In this document: positions 12,459 through 25,000 of the stretch, piece after piece
How positions within the stretch are numbered: position 1 is the stretch's first letter
Layout of the letters: each line of letters begins with the position of its first letter
Source of the DNA: Pleurotus djamor
Taxonomy: Eukaryota > Basidiomycota > Agaricomycetes > Agaricales > Pleurotaceae
DNA length: 64,000 bases
Direction: 5' to 3'
Assembly: GCA_029747585.1 (NCBI GenBank)
Contig: JAPEVF010000213.1
Location: 1-64,000 of the forward strand
The notes under the pieces: generated by a model
Seen by the model: only the letters and a program-made list of their open reading frames with translations
Told to the model about the DNA's origin: nothing
The model's database searches: none
Position numbers and translations under genes: made by a program

Positions 12459-13777
12459 CTACGCTGATTTTTGGCTTCCACTAGAGGCAGAGCGAAGACT
12501 GGACGACTCGCTCTCACCTCTTGCAGTCGTAGCCGCGGCGTTTGGCCCCCAACCTTGCCTATTATCAAGCCATGGACCTGTACCGCTCAGATGACAGGCA
12601 GTCAATGTAGCGTCAGCACCATTAACCACGTCCGTACATGTACAGCTTCCGCCAAGAACGCTGGGTAAGGCATCCTCGTCGACAAGACGGAGGAGCTCTT
12701 CTTTATAATTCGAGCCAAGGACTTGGACTTTGTCTACGGTGTCTTGGGATAGCCAAGGTTTGATGATACCCCATATAAAGGTGAACGAGGAAGGTGCGTT
12801 GACAACGGCCAACTGACCCATGCTGATGGGCGGCGTGATGAACAAGAGCAAGATGAGAGGTGATGATACAGATGGCGCTGGATACGTGGCAGGGCTTACG
12901 TTTCTGGGTAATAATCTTGGGACACTTGGAAGGACCTTTGAGCGAGGTTCTTCATCTGCCAAAATTGGCTGAGGCTGTAGTTTGTTGGATGTGAGATGAC
13001 GTGAACCATTGTTGCATAGATCCAATGGCCTACCCGAAACCTTGTAGGTCCACGATGACAAAGACACTGTTGATGGTGCGTCCAGCAGAGCGTGATGCTG
13101 CAGGGAGAATTTCACGGGTTAGAGATTCGGCATTGACAAGAACGGTCTGCCAGTGCTTCTCGGGGGTGCATTCTTTGTATAGTTTGTTGAGATCCATTCC
13201 ACCAAAGAAGTGGACGTTAAGGGGACGCCCTTTCTGAGATGTAGGAGAGGGTTCGTCAGCATGGCAGGAGCCAATATCACATAGGACGACGGGGCGGTAC
13301 CTTGTCCGTCTGTCAGATAGGTCAGCGATTAGCTGTCAGACACAGCGACTAGGCATAGAAACACACCTTGTGAAACCACATCGGCCAGCAGTCAAATACA
13401 GCTCGGCGTTCTGGATACTTCAGAGGCATTTGAAAGGACGAACTTCGTACGAAGATATAAACACTCACATCAAAAGGGTCTATGCTCTTGTAGAGCTCAT
13501 CGATACCAACACCCTCGACGGTCTTCCGCCACTCCTGGCAGTCCTGGAGCATCTTCTTGGCTGCTTTAACATTGAATTTTCGGGCGCGGAGAAAGCGACT
13601 AAGTAGTAGGTCCAATTGCAATTATAGTCCAAGACTCCCCTCGCGAAAGGAGTAAACGTACATGAAAGTCTCGTCGTCAGTTCCTATTGAGTGGCCCTCC
13701 TGTACGATGCCTTCGCTCAGGACCTCCTGGCGAAACTTTGCCAAGGCCTCCTCCTCCTGTTTGTTATGGCAAGGCAT
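12459..13777 (-). CDS. SEC14: Sec14-type phosphatidylinositol/phosphatidylcholine transfer protein (CRAL-TRIO)
   Basis: Sec14 exchanges PI and PC and maintains the lipid balance that Golgi secretion needs. Exons: 13662-13777, 13469-13598, 13367-13417, a 9-nt microexon 13301-13309, 13034-13233, 12900-12974 and 12459-12822. They sum to 314 residues in frame, close to the family length of about 300. Motifs in order: EALAKFRQE, SIGTDDET, RFLRARKF, WRKTVEGVGIDELY, IDPFDYPER, WPMWFHKTDKKGRP, HFFGGMDL, ILPAASR, VFVIVDLQGFG, FWQMKNLAQ, YYPETMGQL, VNAPSSF, IKPWLS, VLGSNYKEELL and LGGSCTC. The microexon supplies exactly TDK in WFHKTDKKGRP. The start gives a rather short N-terminus (MPCHNKQEEEALAK), so a longer upstream exon cannot be excluded. 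A decayed copy of its 3' half lies 8.7 kb upstream at 3.7-4.2 kb. Confidence 0.95.
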
Positions 13778-14915
13778 GGATATGTGCGGTAAGGAGAATA
13801 TTAAAGCGGTAAATCAGAGAAGATTGGACGTGTGAGAGTGGGTGTGAGCCGACGCTTGGCTGAGCGCTGATAAAGGCTCCATTATGTTCCGTTGGTCCAT
13901 TGTCGAGTTGTTCCGTCGCTGAAACCGTTCAATGACGTCATGGTGAAATGTGAGAAAGAAAGGGTCCACCGATCACATTCCTAACTTGTCCTTCACCTGG
14001 CACCATCCCGGGCCTCGCGCGTTCCGTTCGACTGCAACCCCACCTATTTGTTCTCATCGCGGATACGGGAGCAGTTTCACACACGGGCCACCTCCTAACA
14101 ACCGCACGGTGAAGGACTTTGATTCTCAGCATCATAATCATATCTGTTGGCAGTCGCCCTTAATAACAGGCTACTGCCTTCATAGAATCATACCGACCCA
14201 CGAGAACGACACGCTCTCAGCACCCGGTTGTGTTCCATCTCAGCCTGTGCGCAGCATCGGATATGAAGAACTACTCTCAACGGGTGCAATCAGTTAACAC
14301 GAAAAAGATACCGAGATCAAGTCGCTTTCGCTTCGACTGAGTACAGGACGAATTCAGGCTGCGTCCCCTTTGAATGTATTCTATAGCAAGCCCGACAACG
14401 CTCGGGCACCGACACAATTCGGCTCTGATCAGTTGCCAAATTCCTCGTGACGTAGCGACGTAAGTACTTCATGTCATTCAGAGCTTCGAATTCCAGATCC
14501 GAAGCTTATATCCTAAGTAGTTGCACGAAGAACGGAATGGGAAGTCCCTGAAACCTCATAGGTATGCCAAAGCTCAACCTTTGTCATTTGGTGACTGTGA
14601 CAACACCCCAACATAGTATACTTACATGGCGCCTCATCTCATAGGTGAGCCAAACGGAAGACGGAAACTTTTCGATTTGTTCGGCGCTAGGCAGTTGGAT
14701 AACCATGACAATTGGAGGTGATCGCACAAACCTGGTCTCCCGTGTACGTGGGAGACGTCAAACGACTTGGTTTGCCTTTCGCCGCATTGGTTCATCTTGA
14801 TGAATGTTACTACTCAGCTCCCGCGCACCGCTCCAGGCACCTCAACTCTGTGTCTACATATATGAAATCTGTACTGCAGAAATACAGTCATCATACTTCA
14901 CCATTTCCTCACCCC
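13778..14915. other. Divergent intergenic region between SEC14 and the P450
   Basis: About 1.1 kb holding the promoters of SEC14 (minus) and the P450 (plus). Short open frames here, such as 13950-14297, do not resemble known proteins and show no splice logic. I see no repeat or RNA gene. Confidence 0.5.
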
Positions 14916-17418
14916 ATGACCACCCAGTCCTTCCTCCCTCATGTGCTTGCAGCAGGGGTAGCGACACTTGGCTTCTACAAGATTCTCTCGCTCTTGTACA
15001 AAGAGGCAACTACGCCTATAAGACGGCTACCTGGTCCAAAAAGTGCAAGTTTGCTTTTCGGGAACGTGCAACAACTTTTCGTATGTCTCAGATTTTATCT
15101 GGCCTTGACACCGCTGAAATACGTGTAGAATGGGGAATACGAAGGCTGGTTCGCCTTATACGGCCCAACGTTCCAGTATAAGGGTCCTCTTGGAGTCAGA
15201 CACTCAACGCCTCATATAAAATTGACGCACTTACCTGACTCTATGTAGTTCTCCCGATTGTGCACGGTGGACACCATGGCGCAGAACCACATCATCATGC
15301 ATAATGAGATCTACCAACGACCACTCCAAGCAAGACGGATATTGGCTCGTGCCGCTGGTCCCGGTGAGCATCATCTCATCTCCATGTGACCGTCGAGCGA
15401 AGCACCTCCTGCCCGTTCTGCACCCGGACTGAATTGCACCCGTTACGAATGCACCCGCGTCTGTTCCTGGGGGCTTCGCTGAGTTCTAAACCATTTCTGA
15501 CTACTGATTGAACCCCAGGTCTTCTAGTCGCTGAAGGTTGGATACCACTCTATTTTGAACCGAATAATTGCACTAACGACACCAATCCTAGGCAATGAGC
15601 ACAAGAAACAGGTACGCATCTCTCTCCATCAAAATAAACGGTCACGGAATTACTCAAGTTCGTTCTAAACATCCTCTCAGCGAAAAATCCTGGTTCGTCT
15701 CAGCCAATGTTGATGGTTTGACGAGAAACTTTCTCAATAGGCACTATAGAACCCAGCATTCGGTCCTGCCCAAATCCGGGATCTGACAGAAATTTTCGTA
15801 GACAAATCCATACAGGTTGTTTTCGCTTACGTCTGCCCCTGTTGCTTCTGACTTCTGACTTTGTTTTTAGCTTCGCGACATATGGGTATCCAAGGCGAAT
15901 CGAGAGGGCGGGTCCACCCGTATTGAGTCGCTCTCTTGGCTCAGTCGCATGACGTTGGATGTCATCGGCCTTGCTGGTAAAATCAAACTTCAAGTCTGGT
16001 TCATCGTCTGACTGATCCCCCACACCAGGATTCAACTACAAGTTTCATGCTCTTGATGGCGACCGTCCCAACGAGCTGAATCAAGCGTTTTCCGCTATCT
16101 TTCATTCCGGGAAGAGAAGGCCAATGGTTGTTGTTCTCAAGTCTATGATTCCGCCTCTGAACTGGATTGTATGTGGCAACTCAGATAGTGACAGAGTTTC
16201 ATACTCACGCACTCACAGCGGACATCTACGGATGTGGTAATGGAGAACGCGCAAAGGGTAATGGCGCGTATAGGGCGGGAGTTACTTGCTTCGAGTAGAG
16301 CCGCCGTCAGCCCGTATCAGAAGGAGGTTGACCAGGGCATGAAGACGCGAAACATTCTTTCCCAGCTCGTCAAGGCGAACACGTCCCCTAACAACCCGCC
16401 CGAATCCCGACTCAGCGATGAAGACGTTCTAGCTCGTATGGTCTCATCAATCATCATCTATGCTTCAACTCATCCTCCGTGCCACAGAAATCCCCACCTT
16501 CCTCGTCGCTGGGCATGAAACGTCTAGGTAAGCCAACATTATCAAAGTACGGTACCATACAGTCGCTCAACGCTCCTCTTCTAGCACTGCTACAGCCTGG
16601 GCTTTGTACGCTTTGTCTGTGAACCCCAACGTCCAAACGAAACTCCGCGAGGAGCTACTTGCATCACGAATCGAGATGCCAACGATGGACGAACTCAATG
16701 CCCTTCCTTATCTGGACCGTGTTGTGCGAGAGGTATTGCGAGTTCATTCACCAGTCCCATTCGTCACCCGCGTTGTCACGGTCGACGACGTCATCCCCCT
16801 CAGCCACCCCGTCACTGACACCAACGGCACCATCCATCATTCCATACAGTAAGTCAACGAAACGCCCTCACTCCTACCTGGTCATTCTGAGTTTCTAAAC
16901 CTTTGCCGGCCATCCAGAATACAGGCTGGACAGCAAATACTTCTGCCCATCACACCATTGAATGCCATGACAGACATATGGGGCAACGACGCGAAAGAGT
17001 TCAAGTTTCGTTCTTTCATTTCTATGCTCAGCGTTATGATGTTGATATCTTGCTCAGACCTGACCGTTGGCTATCTCCACCCCCAGCTTCTGGAACAATC
17101 CCCGGCGTCTGGAGTAATCAAATGACGTTCTTGGGTGGCCCAAGAGCTTGTATTGGTTACCGCTTTTCGCTAGTGGAGTGAGTGGTTCTTCTTTGTCCTT
17201 TCTCTCCGATCCTTTTGGTTCAGGAATCTCTGATTTCCTTCGCTCCTAGGATAAAGGCGTTGTTGTTTGTGCTCGTCAGGGCTTTTGAGTTTGGATTGGC
17301 TGTCCCGGCCGATGACATTGGCAAGAAAACTATGGTGGTGCAACGACCGGTCCTGAAGAGTGATCCGGAAGCAGGGCACGTCCTTCCCTTGAAAATTACG
17401 CCCATACAGCCCTTGTGA
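14916..17418 (+). CDS. Cytochrome P450 monooxygenase
   Basis: A microsomal haem-thiolate monooxygenase of the fungal multi-step oxidation type; the substrate cannot be told from sequence. Fifteen exons (14916-15080, 15129-15194, 15249-15363, 15519-15536, 15592-15611, 15681-15692, 15750-15815, 15871-15976, 16029-16168, 16219-16435, 16488-16527, 16585-16848, 16918-17004, 17058-17177, 17250-17418) join to 534 residues. An N-terminal membrane anchor ([18 protein letters not shown]) precedes the hinge RRLPGPKS. Helix C is HKKQRKILNPAFG, helix I is [15 protein letters not shown], helix K is REVLRVHSP (ExxR), PDRWL is the meander, and the haem loop [13 protein letters not shown] includes the Cys ligand. 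All key residues are present, so the enzyme should be active. Three exons are only 18, 20 and 12 nt; the 12-nt one encodes RKIL and restores the canonical helix C motif. Confidence 0.95.
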
Positions 17419-19841
17419 TGAAGCTACTGGACGGTTAGTAGGCGCCAATGCTGTGGATTTATGTCACAATGCATATACTGCATGCCTATCTTGTCATGCA
17501 ATTCTGATAGAATTGAATTACAGGGATTCATAGCGCCCGCCCGTTAACCATAGACATCTGAATAACGACACTCGCACTGGATACTTCCCAATACGCATAA
17601 TACGTGGTATTATGATCAATATAGGTTTCGAGAACCGTCCGCTGGGTCGGATAGCCTACTTCAATACTTAGGATCAACACGCCGTTCACTTGAACCAGTG
17701 TGCGAGTGCGACTCGCAACCGCTTGAACAAAGTTCGAGTCTCCTCGCCTCCTATAGTCGCCCTACCGATCGAGCGGTAAGGGCTGTAAAGAAGAGAGGAT
17801 GCAAAGATCAAACACACACGGGTGCAATTTCTCCCATCTTCTCGCCAAAGCCGGGAACTTCGCTCTCCCTGAACGCTATGCATGTAACACTGAGTTGCGT
17901 GTTACATACATACATGGTCAGGCCTTCTTTCTCCCAGGTATTGATAACGATAAAGTGTGAGAGAAAGATGATAAGGAGGGAAGTGACACATTCCGCGATT
18001 GAAGGTTGCGGAGACGCCTGTCTGTTGTTTCAAGAATATGTTGCTCGTTCATCGTGGGGAACTTTAGTTCCTGTGCCTTGGGTGCCAGCGTGTACCGTCG
18101 TGGGGAAGGGGGTTAAACGGCTTTAAAGCCNAATCAGTAATTAATAGTTGGAGTTCACGAGTCGTTCAAATACTTCATTGAATAAATACTGTGGGGGGTG
18201 CTTCAGCAACCATTGAGCGCTCGGTAGAAGGTCTACTTGGACTGAATGAACTCCATAGTGGATGAGGGGCAGTAATACTCTACTTGGACAGGCTAATAGA
18301 GGGGGCTCCTGCATGTCCCTGACTGGCCCCCCTGTGGCATGGAGGGCCGCGCGAGCTTCATGATAAACAGAACAAAGATTACAGCAATAAATTAGGCTAC
18401 AGATACTCTCAACGACTAGGGGGAGCTGGATGACCGATGCATCCTGCTTACTCTATAGAATAAATAATACACAGCTTGATCCTTAGCACAGAAAAATTAA
18501 TAGATAATACATCTTGATCCGTAGAATACACCACGAAATCCGAAGTCCGTAGGCCTTGGTGGAAACGAAAAGGAAATTGATATGGCAGCTCTAGTCACCA
18601 TTTTGATGACGGCTTTTTCACCCCACTTTAAGCGTGAAAGGTCTCGATGGCATGTGGCCACCGATGACCCGCTAGGTGAGGAGGAGTGATGCGATTATTA
18701 GGCGAAGTAGGAAGGTGAGCCGTCTGGATCGGAACAGGGGCGAGGCCGTGAATTGCGAGATGCGGATTGGGAATGTAAGTGATCGTGGCATCGGGCTTTG
18801 GGTCCGGTCTGACGTTGGTGCTATTGCCTCGAAGATTCCCCCGCAAAGAGGGCGAGGACACGACACATAACCATACGTTTTGAACAGGATATGGTCTCGG
18901 AGATGACGCGACTGACGGCTCGGAAGCATGCTCGACGATTGGCTCGATTGGCTAGCGAGAGCTTGTGCAAGGCGTCAAGGTGTTGGGGAATGTTTTGAAC
19001 GAGCATGGTGAATATTTTGACCGTGGATTAGAGTTGGTAGGACGAAATTGGTATGGCCAAGATAGCTGAGGTCACTGTCAATGACGATGGTGTCTACCTC
19101 GCCAGATTTCGAGTTATGAAGGTGAGTGAGAGTCTCNAAAAAATTGGCCTTTCCTGAGCATAAGCTTGGCTCCTTTATATGATGGGCTGGCATACGGATC
19201 TAGGTTTTAATGGCCATTGATGGAGAACTTTGGCGGTGCCGCTTTCTCAAGCAATGAGCGCGACGACGGGCCAGATGACTCGGCTAGCGGAGTTAATGGA
19301 GAAGTCAGGTACTCGGTGAACGTACTCCAGAAGTTTTCTGGCGCAGCTAATTCAGATATGTGAGCGACGAGGCAACCGGCGGTATAATGGGTGGATACAA
19401 AGTACTGCCAACTTGTGACAAAGTTCTCATACATATATGGGCTTCCTTGTAATTGAAGCTGGTACGCGAGAGATTCTGTGAGATCTTGTGGATTTTGTTG
19501 CGCCGACCGAGGAGGTTTAGGGCGGTTGTGTGCTCAAGGAAGTAATATATCATCAGGAGGAAGCCCCTGAGTTGATGGGGCACGGCAAAGTCCGTCGCGT
19601 GCAGGAGCGGGGGTGACGGAGGAAAATTGAGAGCCGGAGAGGTCGGTGGTGAATTCGGCGGGCAGATTTGAGCATACTGAGAATGCGACATGTCTGAGGA
19701 CCATCAGATAGATGGGGGTCGACGGGCATCACGACATCACGGCTGAGCGGTGAGACATTGATCCTGGGAAAAACCCTGTGAGGGCGTTATAACTATTTGA
19801 TCGCCCAGCAACCTCCTCTTCCTCCCCACCACAACATCAAC
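17419..19841. other. 2.4 kb without an assignable gene
   Basis: The minus strand carries a series of 60-114-codon open frames between 18,628 and 19,691, including one near 18,821-19,006 and one at 19,207-19,434. They may be exons of an orphan or decayed gene; an N at 19,137 sits in one of them. I recognise no domain. A short inverted repeat, CATAATAC-GTG-GTATTATG, lies at 17596-17614. The remainder (17.4-18.6 kb) shows no coding signal. Confidence 0.35.
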
Positions 19842-21327
19842 ATGTCGGGCACTCCAATCCAGCTACCAGACTCACTCAATCTCCCCCCGCATCTCAGCGC
19901 ACACAAGTATTTCTTCGTCTGCACACTCACCGTCGCGGCCTGGGACACCCTCGTATTGTCTCCTCGTACCTGGAGGCTCTTTCGTACCCAAGGATGGCCT
20001 CTGCTCAAGATTCTCTTCCACTTTTTGAGGATCTTTATGCCTGCTGAATTTATTATTGTCGGTGCGTTGGCATAGCTTGGACGCCAGCTTGGTATCTTCA
20101 TTGACGCGCTCATTGGGCTAGGTGTTGCATTCTTTGATACCCATTGGTCCCAGGACGTGAGTACCCACGAACTTGAAGGAGTGAAGTTATAACAATCTTC
20201 GGCTACACAGAGGTGCCAGAGGTTCTTCCTCTTTGAACCGATCTGCACGGCTATTCTGTTGTTCGCTAGCTCCCGTACGATCCCCCTTCTTTCCCCTTAT
20301 CAGGAACCTAACGAGTGGTCAAACTAGTCGTCCATGTCGTCCGAATTCAAGCCATATACGAACAAAACAGACCAATTCGCTATGCTATGGGGGGCCTTTT
20401 GGCTGTCCAAGTCGCGATAACCGCTGTTTGCTGTGGTTTCTTCCGCTGTCAGTTCCCATCATTTGTCTCCATGGAGTGTTGTATTGAGATGTCATCTCAG
20501 CCGTTCCGCTCAAAGTTGGCCAAGGATGCATCGCCGGCCCCAAACACAACTGGGTTGGAATCTACTGGCTCATTCCTACCGTTCTTTATCTTGCTTCGGT
20601 CAGTGTCACTCTTTTGAATTCATCACATGTCCACTGATGAGGCGTCAATCAGTTCGCTCTGGCCCTCAGACGCTCCATTCATTCAATGTATGGCGCCCAA
20701 GGAAAGCCTCTTTCGCCATGGAAATTGATGCTCCGTGATGGTCTCAACTTGTATGGCGTACGTGAACACCACATTCTTACACACCCACACGATTCCTGAT
20801 ACCTTGTTCAATAATAGGCTATTGCTGCTGTCAACCTCACAAACACCCTCTTTTGGTTCATCATGAAACCCACCGGAATTGAGGATCCCGTCAAGACAAT
20901 CGTTACTAGCATGGCCGCCGTCCTCACCACTTCAATGACTCTCCGCATCATTCTCAACATCAGAGGTTCCCTCGACTACGGAGGTTCATTCTCCCCCACC
21001 GCTTCCTCTGTCGGTACTTCCTCTACCGCTTCAACTGCTCGCGGCGGTGCAGTGCGCTCTAACATCCACAATCCCACAAACCACACTCTTTCCCTTCACC
21101 AACTCTCCGTTGCTGGACACCCCGCGCACACCTATACCCTTGATGAGATGCGCAATGGCTCTAAACCTGAACCGGAATGGAACGACCCCGATGCCAAGGC
21201 TGATGTTAAAGGCCTCAATGTCGGTGATATCACCCCCACCCCTCAAGAATCCGAACAAACCGCTGAAGGCGTCAAAATCACTATCGCCAAGGAGGTTGGG
21301 TATGATAACGCATACGGAAGGAAGTAG
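19842..21327 (+). CDS. DUF6533-type seven-helix membrane protein
   Basis: Belongs to a large mushroom family of integral membrane proteins of unknown function, often annotated by the N-terminal DUF6533 domain. The start ATG gives MSGTPIQLPDSL, then the family opening HKYFFVCTLTVAAWDTL with the conserved W and D. At least six introns can be placed so that the frame stays open, for example GVAFFDTHWSQD joined to RCQRFFLFEP, and ASSL joined to VHVVRIQAIYEQNRPIR. Later helices include LLAVQVAITAVCCGFF, WVGIYWLIPTVLYLASFALALRR and AIAAVNLTNTLFWFIM. The hydrophilic tail is cytoplasmic-looking, rich in Ser/Thr and charged residues, and ends AYGRK. It is a receptor-like topology, but no ligand or G-protein motif is evident. 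Confidence 0.85.
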
Positions 21328-22037
21328 ATCACGGAGGCTTAATCTGGGAGACCTGCTTTTATCTATCTTACTTTGTGTTACTTACTATGCTACGATCTCA
21401 TCTGCTTCGATTTTGTGTACTTTATCTCAAGCTTCCTATCTTGTGACGTCCCTTCTGTCTACTTCTACGTATCTGGATTGCTTTGTTTTTGGGCGAATGC
21501 TATTTATTTCATCATGCAAAAGAAAAACAACCCCTTCGTTTGGCTCGTTGAGAGAGATCAATATATTGCGAACACGCGGAGGTACATACATCCCATTCGC
21601 TAGATTATAGGTACGAGCGTCTCTAGTAAAAACTCATATATCATATACAAGGATTGTGGGGATGCGATACATGACTGTCCATGTTTTTGTTGTTGGAAAC
21701 CCGAAAGCAAGTAAGCATATGCGACCTAGACTAAAAGACGACGAAGAGGGAAAGAAAAATGAACGAGGGGGGAATAAAAACAGGCGCATTCCGTGGTGTC
21801 GGAAAGGCTCGAAGCTTGGAGAGAAAACGAATATGGGTATCACCTCATCGGTAATTGTTGAGGGGTCCCGTTACATATGAAAAGGCGAAAGGTAGAGGGA
21901 TTGACAAGCATTACAGTTGACGCAGACGTCGTAAAGCAAAACAAAAAGAAGTGAATAAACAGAGCGGGAGGCAGAAACATAACAGTAAAACGCAGCTGGG
22001 ACGTCTACTGTATAGATTGTAGCTCCGCTATCAATCG
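21328..22037. other. Convergent 3' intergenic region
   Basis: About 700 bp between the stop codons of the DUF6533 gene and MPS1. It contains likely 3' UTRs of both genes. The open frames seen are low-complexity and I do not support them as genes. Confidence 0.5.
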
Positions 22038-25000
22038 CTATGGGGAGAAGACAACCTGTGTGAGCGAATGAACGAGGGAAGACGAAAGAGACAGCCCACC
22101 TCCGCATCTCGCAGTAGCGTTGCCGCATCCATCTCAGCGCCTCCACTTTGGCCCAATTTAATGCCATACTGGAGTAGCTGTCTCATATAATGCGGATTAA
22201 TGATAGTTTCGTCTGGTTTCAAAACGGGCTTCGGTTCCGGGGGCGGGGCTACAACATTGTCCTCGGTTAGCACGTTGACAGTTGAACAAAAAGACGTCAT
22301 GCAGACTCACGTTCATTGCGCTCCATCGCGAGCCACTCCTCGGCAAGCAACTGAGGTATCGTAGCTCGCTCCTTGGGGTTACGAACCAGACAGCTCTTCA
22401 TACAATTGATGACTTCCTTGCGAACCGGTCGCGTGAGGTGTTCCAATGGCTTGGGAGGCGTTGATGACCCAGGAGACCGCGAGGGGGTTGGCAAGGAAGG
22501 AGTATAATCCTCGGGGAAGTCAATGATGTGTGAGGTGCTAGGTATGGCTTTCATCTTTTGATACATGTTGAGGTTGTGGAATGGCGGTCGACCATAGACC
22601 ATTTGGTAGAGAATGCAACCGAGCGACCAGATGTCACTGGGTCGTCCAACTTTCAGCCGCCTCATGCCATCGGGTAGTTCAATGGCCTCGGGGCTCATAT
22701 AATTTACAGTCCCAATCTAGAAGCCTGTAGTTAGAACAATTGATATATTTTTCCCATATGGAATGGGGTCAAACCTGGGCATCACGTTGGATATTCGTCG
22801 TGTCATTAGCGATGGCGTTAGCGATGCCGAAGTCGATCAGCTTCAGTTGCCCCTTCACGAGGACAAAATTCGCTGGCTTCAGGTCAGAGTGGACGATCTT
22901 CTCCTCATGAATGACATGGACGGCTTGTAGCATCTACTCATGCGTCAGTTTCAGTTCATAATGGCCCGTAAAGCTTTTACCTGTTGCCAGTAGAATGCTA
23001 CCCAAAGGATATTGAACGGCTCCTTCTGCTGTTCATGAAGCAACCTCGCAAGGTCAATTTCTCCGCATTCCATCACCATCATCAAACAACCCTTGCTTCC
23101 TCCGGGCCCAGCCTTAAGCTCACTATCAATGAGTCGAATGATACGCGAATTACCATCCAGACGCTTCAGCAACGCAATTTCATTCGTATATCCACTTAAC
23201 GACTCCGGATCGGTCCGATCCAACGAGACACGCTTCAGGGCATATACTTCATTTGCCGAGTTCAAGACGCGGTACACGCGTGACGTTCCTCCTTTGCCAA
23301 TCATATCCAAACGAGCATAGGTTTTCCTGTTAACCTGGGCGATCATCAGAAACCAAAAATAACATCACGGAGAAGCGCAAGCGAAGTTACCGTAAATTGG
23401 CGACCATTCGATCCCGCGGCTGACTGGATTTGCCCTGTAGGAACTGCTGGGGGTGGACGCAAGGGCACCTGTTTTGAGGGGTTCTTGAGTGGGGCCGCGT
23501 GATCCCTGCCTCGCTCGGATTCCTTCCCTTCGCCTGGTGCCCATGTCTTACTCGCGGGCGCCGAAGCGTTAGGAGGTGCGATAGTTCCGTTATTGGTAGG
23601 TAGCTCTGGTGCGGTGGGACTCCGCCTATGCATAGCAGATGAGGAGCTCCGCGATACTGGGGATAGTCGCTTGGGTTGAAGGTCTGCCGCACTCGGTCGG
23701 GGTATTTCCACAGCTGTAGGGGAATTGCAGGAATAAGCGGTTGAGCGAAGGGTGTCTGAATCACGTCGGCGATGAGTATAAGTGGGGCGATGTTGCGAAG
23801 GGAGCCCGTCAGCCTGATGCTGAACGTCGCCCTCGTAGATGCCATCTGGGGTGTGCCCTGCAGAAGTTAAGCAGCGTGCTAGTGACAAGCAAGGAAAACA
23901 ACATACGACCGGCCATTCGATCATCACGATAATATTCTATTCATGTCATCAGTATATCGCAATAGTAGGGACGAATATATCACTTACTCGGATAATCTTC
24001 ACGTTCGCGCTCATCAGTCACGCGTCTGACGTCTGTCCTAGACGAAGCATTCTGGTGGTTGAGTCCTAAGCTTGTACCTGGACGAGAATGAGATTCGGGT
24101 TGGTATTCGTTTGCCTGATAATTATATGGGTTATCGTCATGTGCTATAGCGACCAAGACATGAGTAAATAAACGAGAGTGAGGTGGACTGCAACTTGCCT
24201 GATGGTTCACTTAAACTAGCTGACCTACGAGGACGGTTACCTGACTTTTCGAGTGTTGATGTGGTTCCGATTGCACCATGGCTCCGTTGGCGCTGTGAAA
24301 GGGGATTCGCGCTTGAACTGTGGCCATAACGTTCTCCATCAACTACAGCAGGAGGTCAGCAGAATACACGCAGAGAGTGGGAAAACATACTTAGATCTGT
24401 GTCTTGTGTGTAAATGGGCGAAGGCTCGTGATCAAGGTCGCTATCAGCGCCTTCCGATTCTGAAATTCGATCAAATCCATTCGAAGACACGTATTTGGCT
24501 GAACTACTCTTGAGTATACGACCTGGTCTGGAGGCACCAGGTGGAATTGCAAAGTCGGAAGCTCGTTGGGGAACAGGCACATCTACAAGAGGTCGAGCAC
24601 CAGGGATCGATCGCGATCCAAGTCGAGTGCTTGCGACACCTGAGAGCGACGCGGAACGAGGCACCATTGGCGGAGATTGTCGGCGAGTGGCGGCCACAGA
24701 TAAGACATAGGAATCTTGAGAAGGATCAAGTTGGTTTTCCTTCTCATCCTGTTTGGAAGCCTCCTCATCGTCTGTCATAGGGTTCGATTCATCCGTTTGT
24801 CTCCTTGCACGAGCTTCCTTTTCTTCGACAGTGATACGTCGTGGAAACATACGCGACTTGGGTTGAACAGCCTGGGAACTTGTCACCAGCGCTGGACCTG
24901 ACGCGACACGTTGAAATGACCGCGCCGTTGTTGTTGAATGTGTCGTTCCGGCCACACCAACACCATTTAGTGCCGGATAAGCACTCTCCGAACGCGAAAG

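Noticed and set aside
17596..17614. Inverted repeat CATAATAC/GTATTATG as a terminator or mobile-element end.
   Set aside because: Arms are only 8 bp and A/T-rich, easily a chance occurrence. No target-site duplication or transposase is nearby.
18628..19691. Possible transposon remnant on the minus strand.
   Set aside because: No transposase, reverse transcriptase or terminal repeats were recognised. Left as unassigned sequence.
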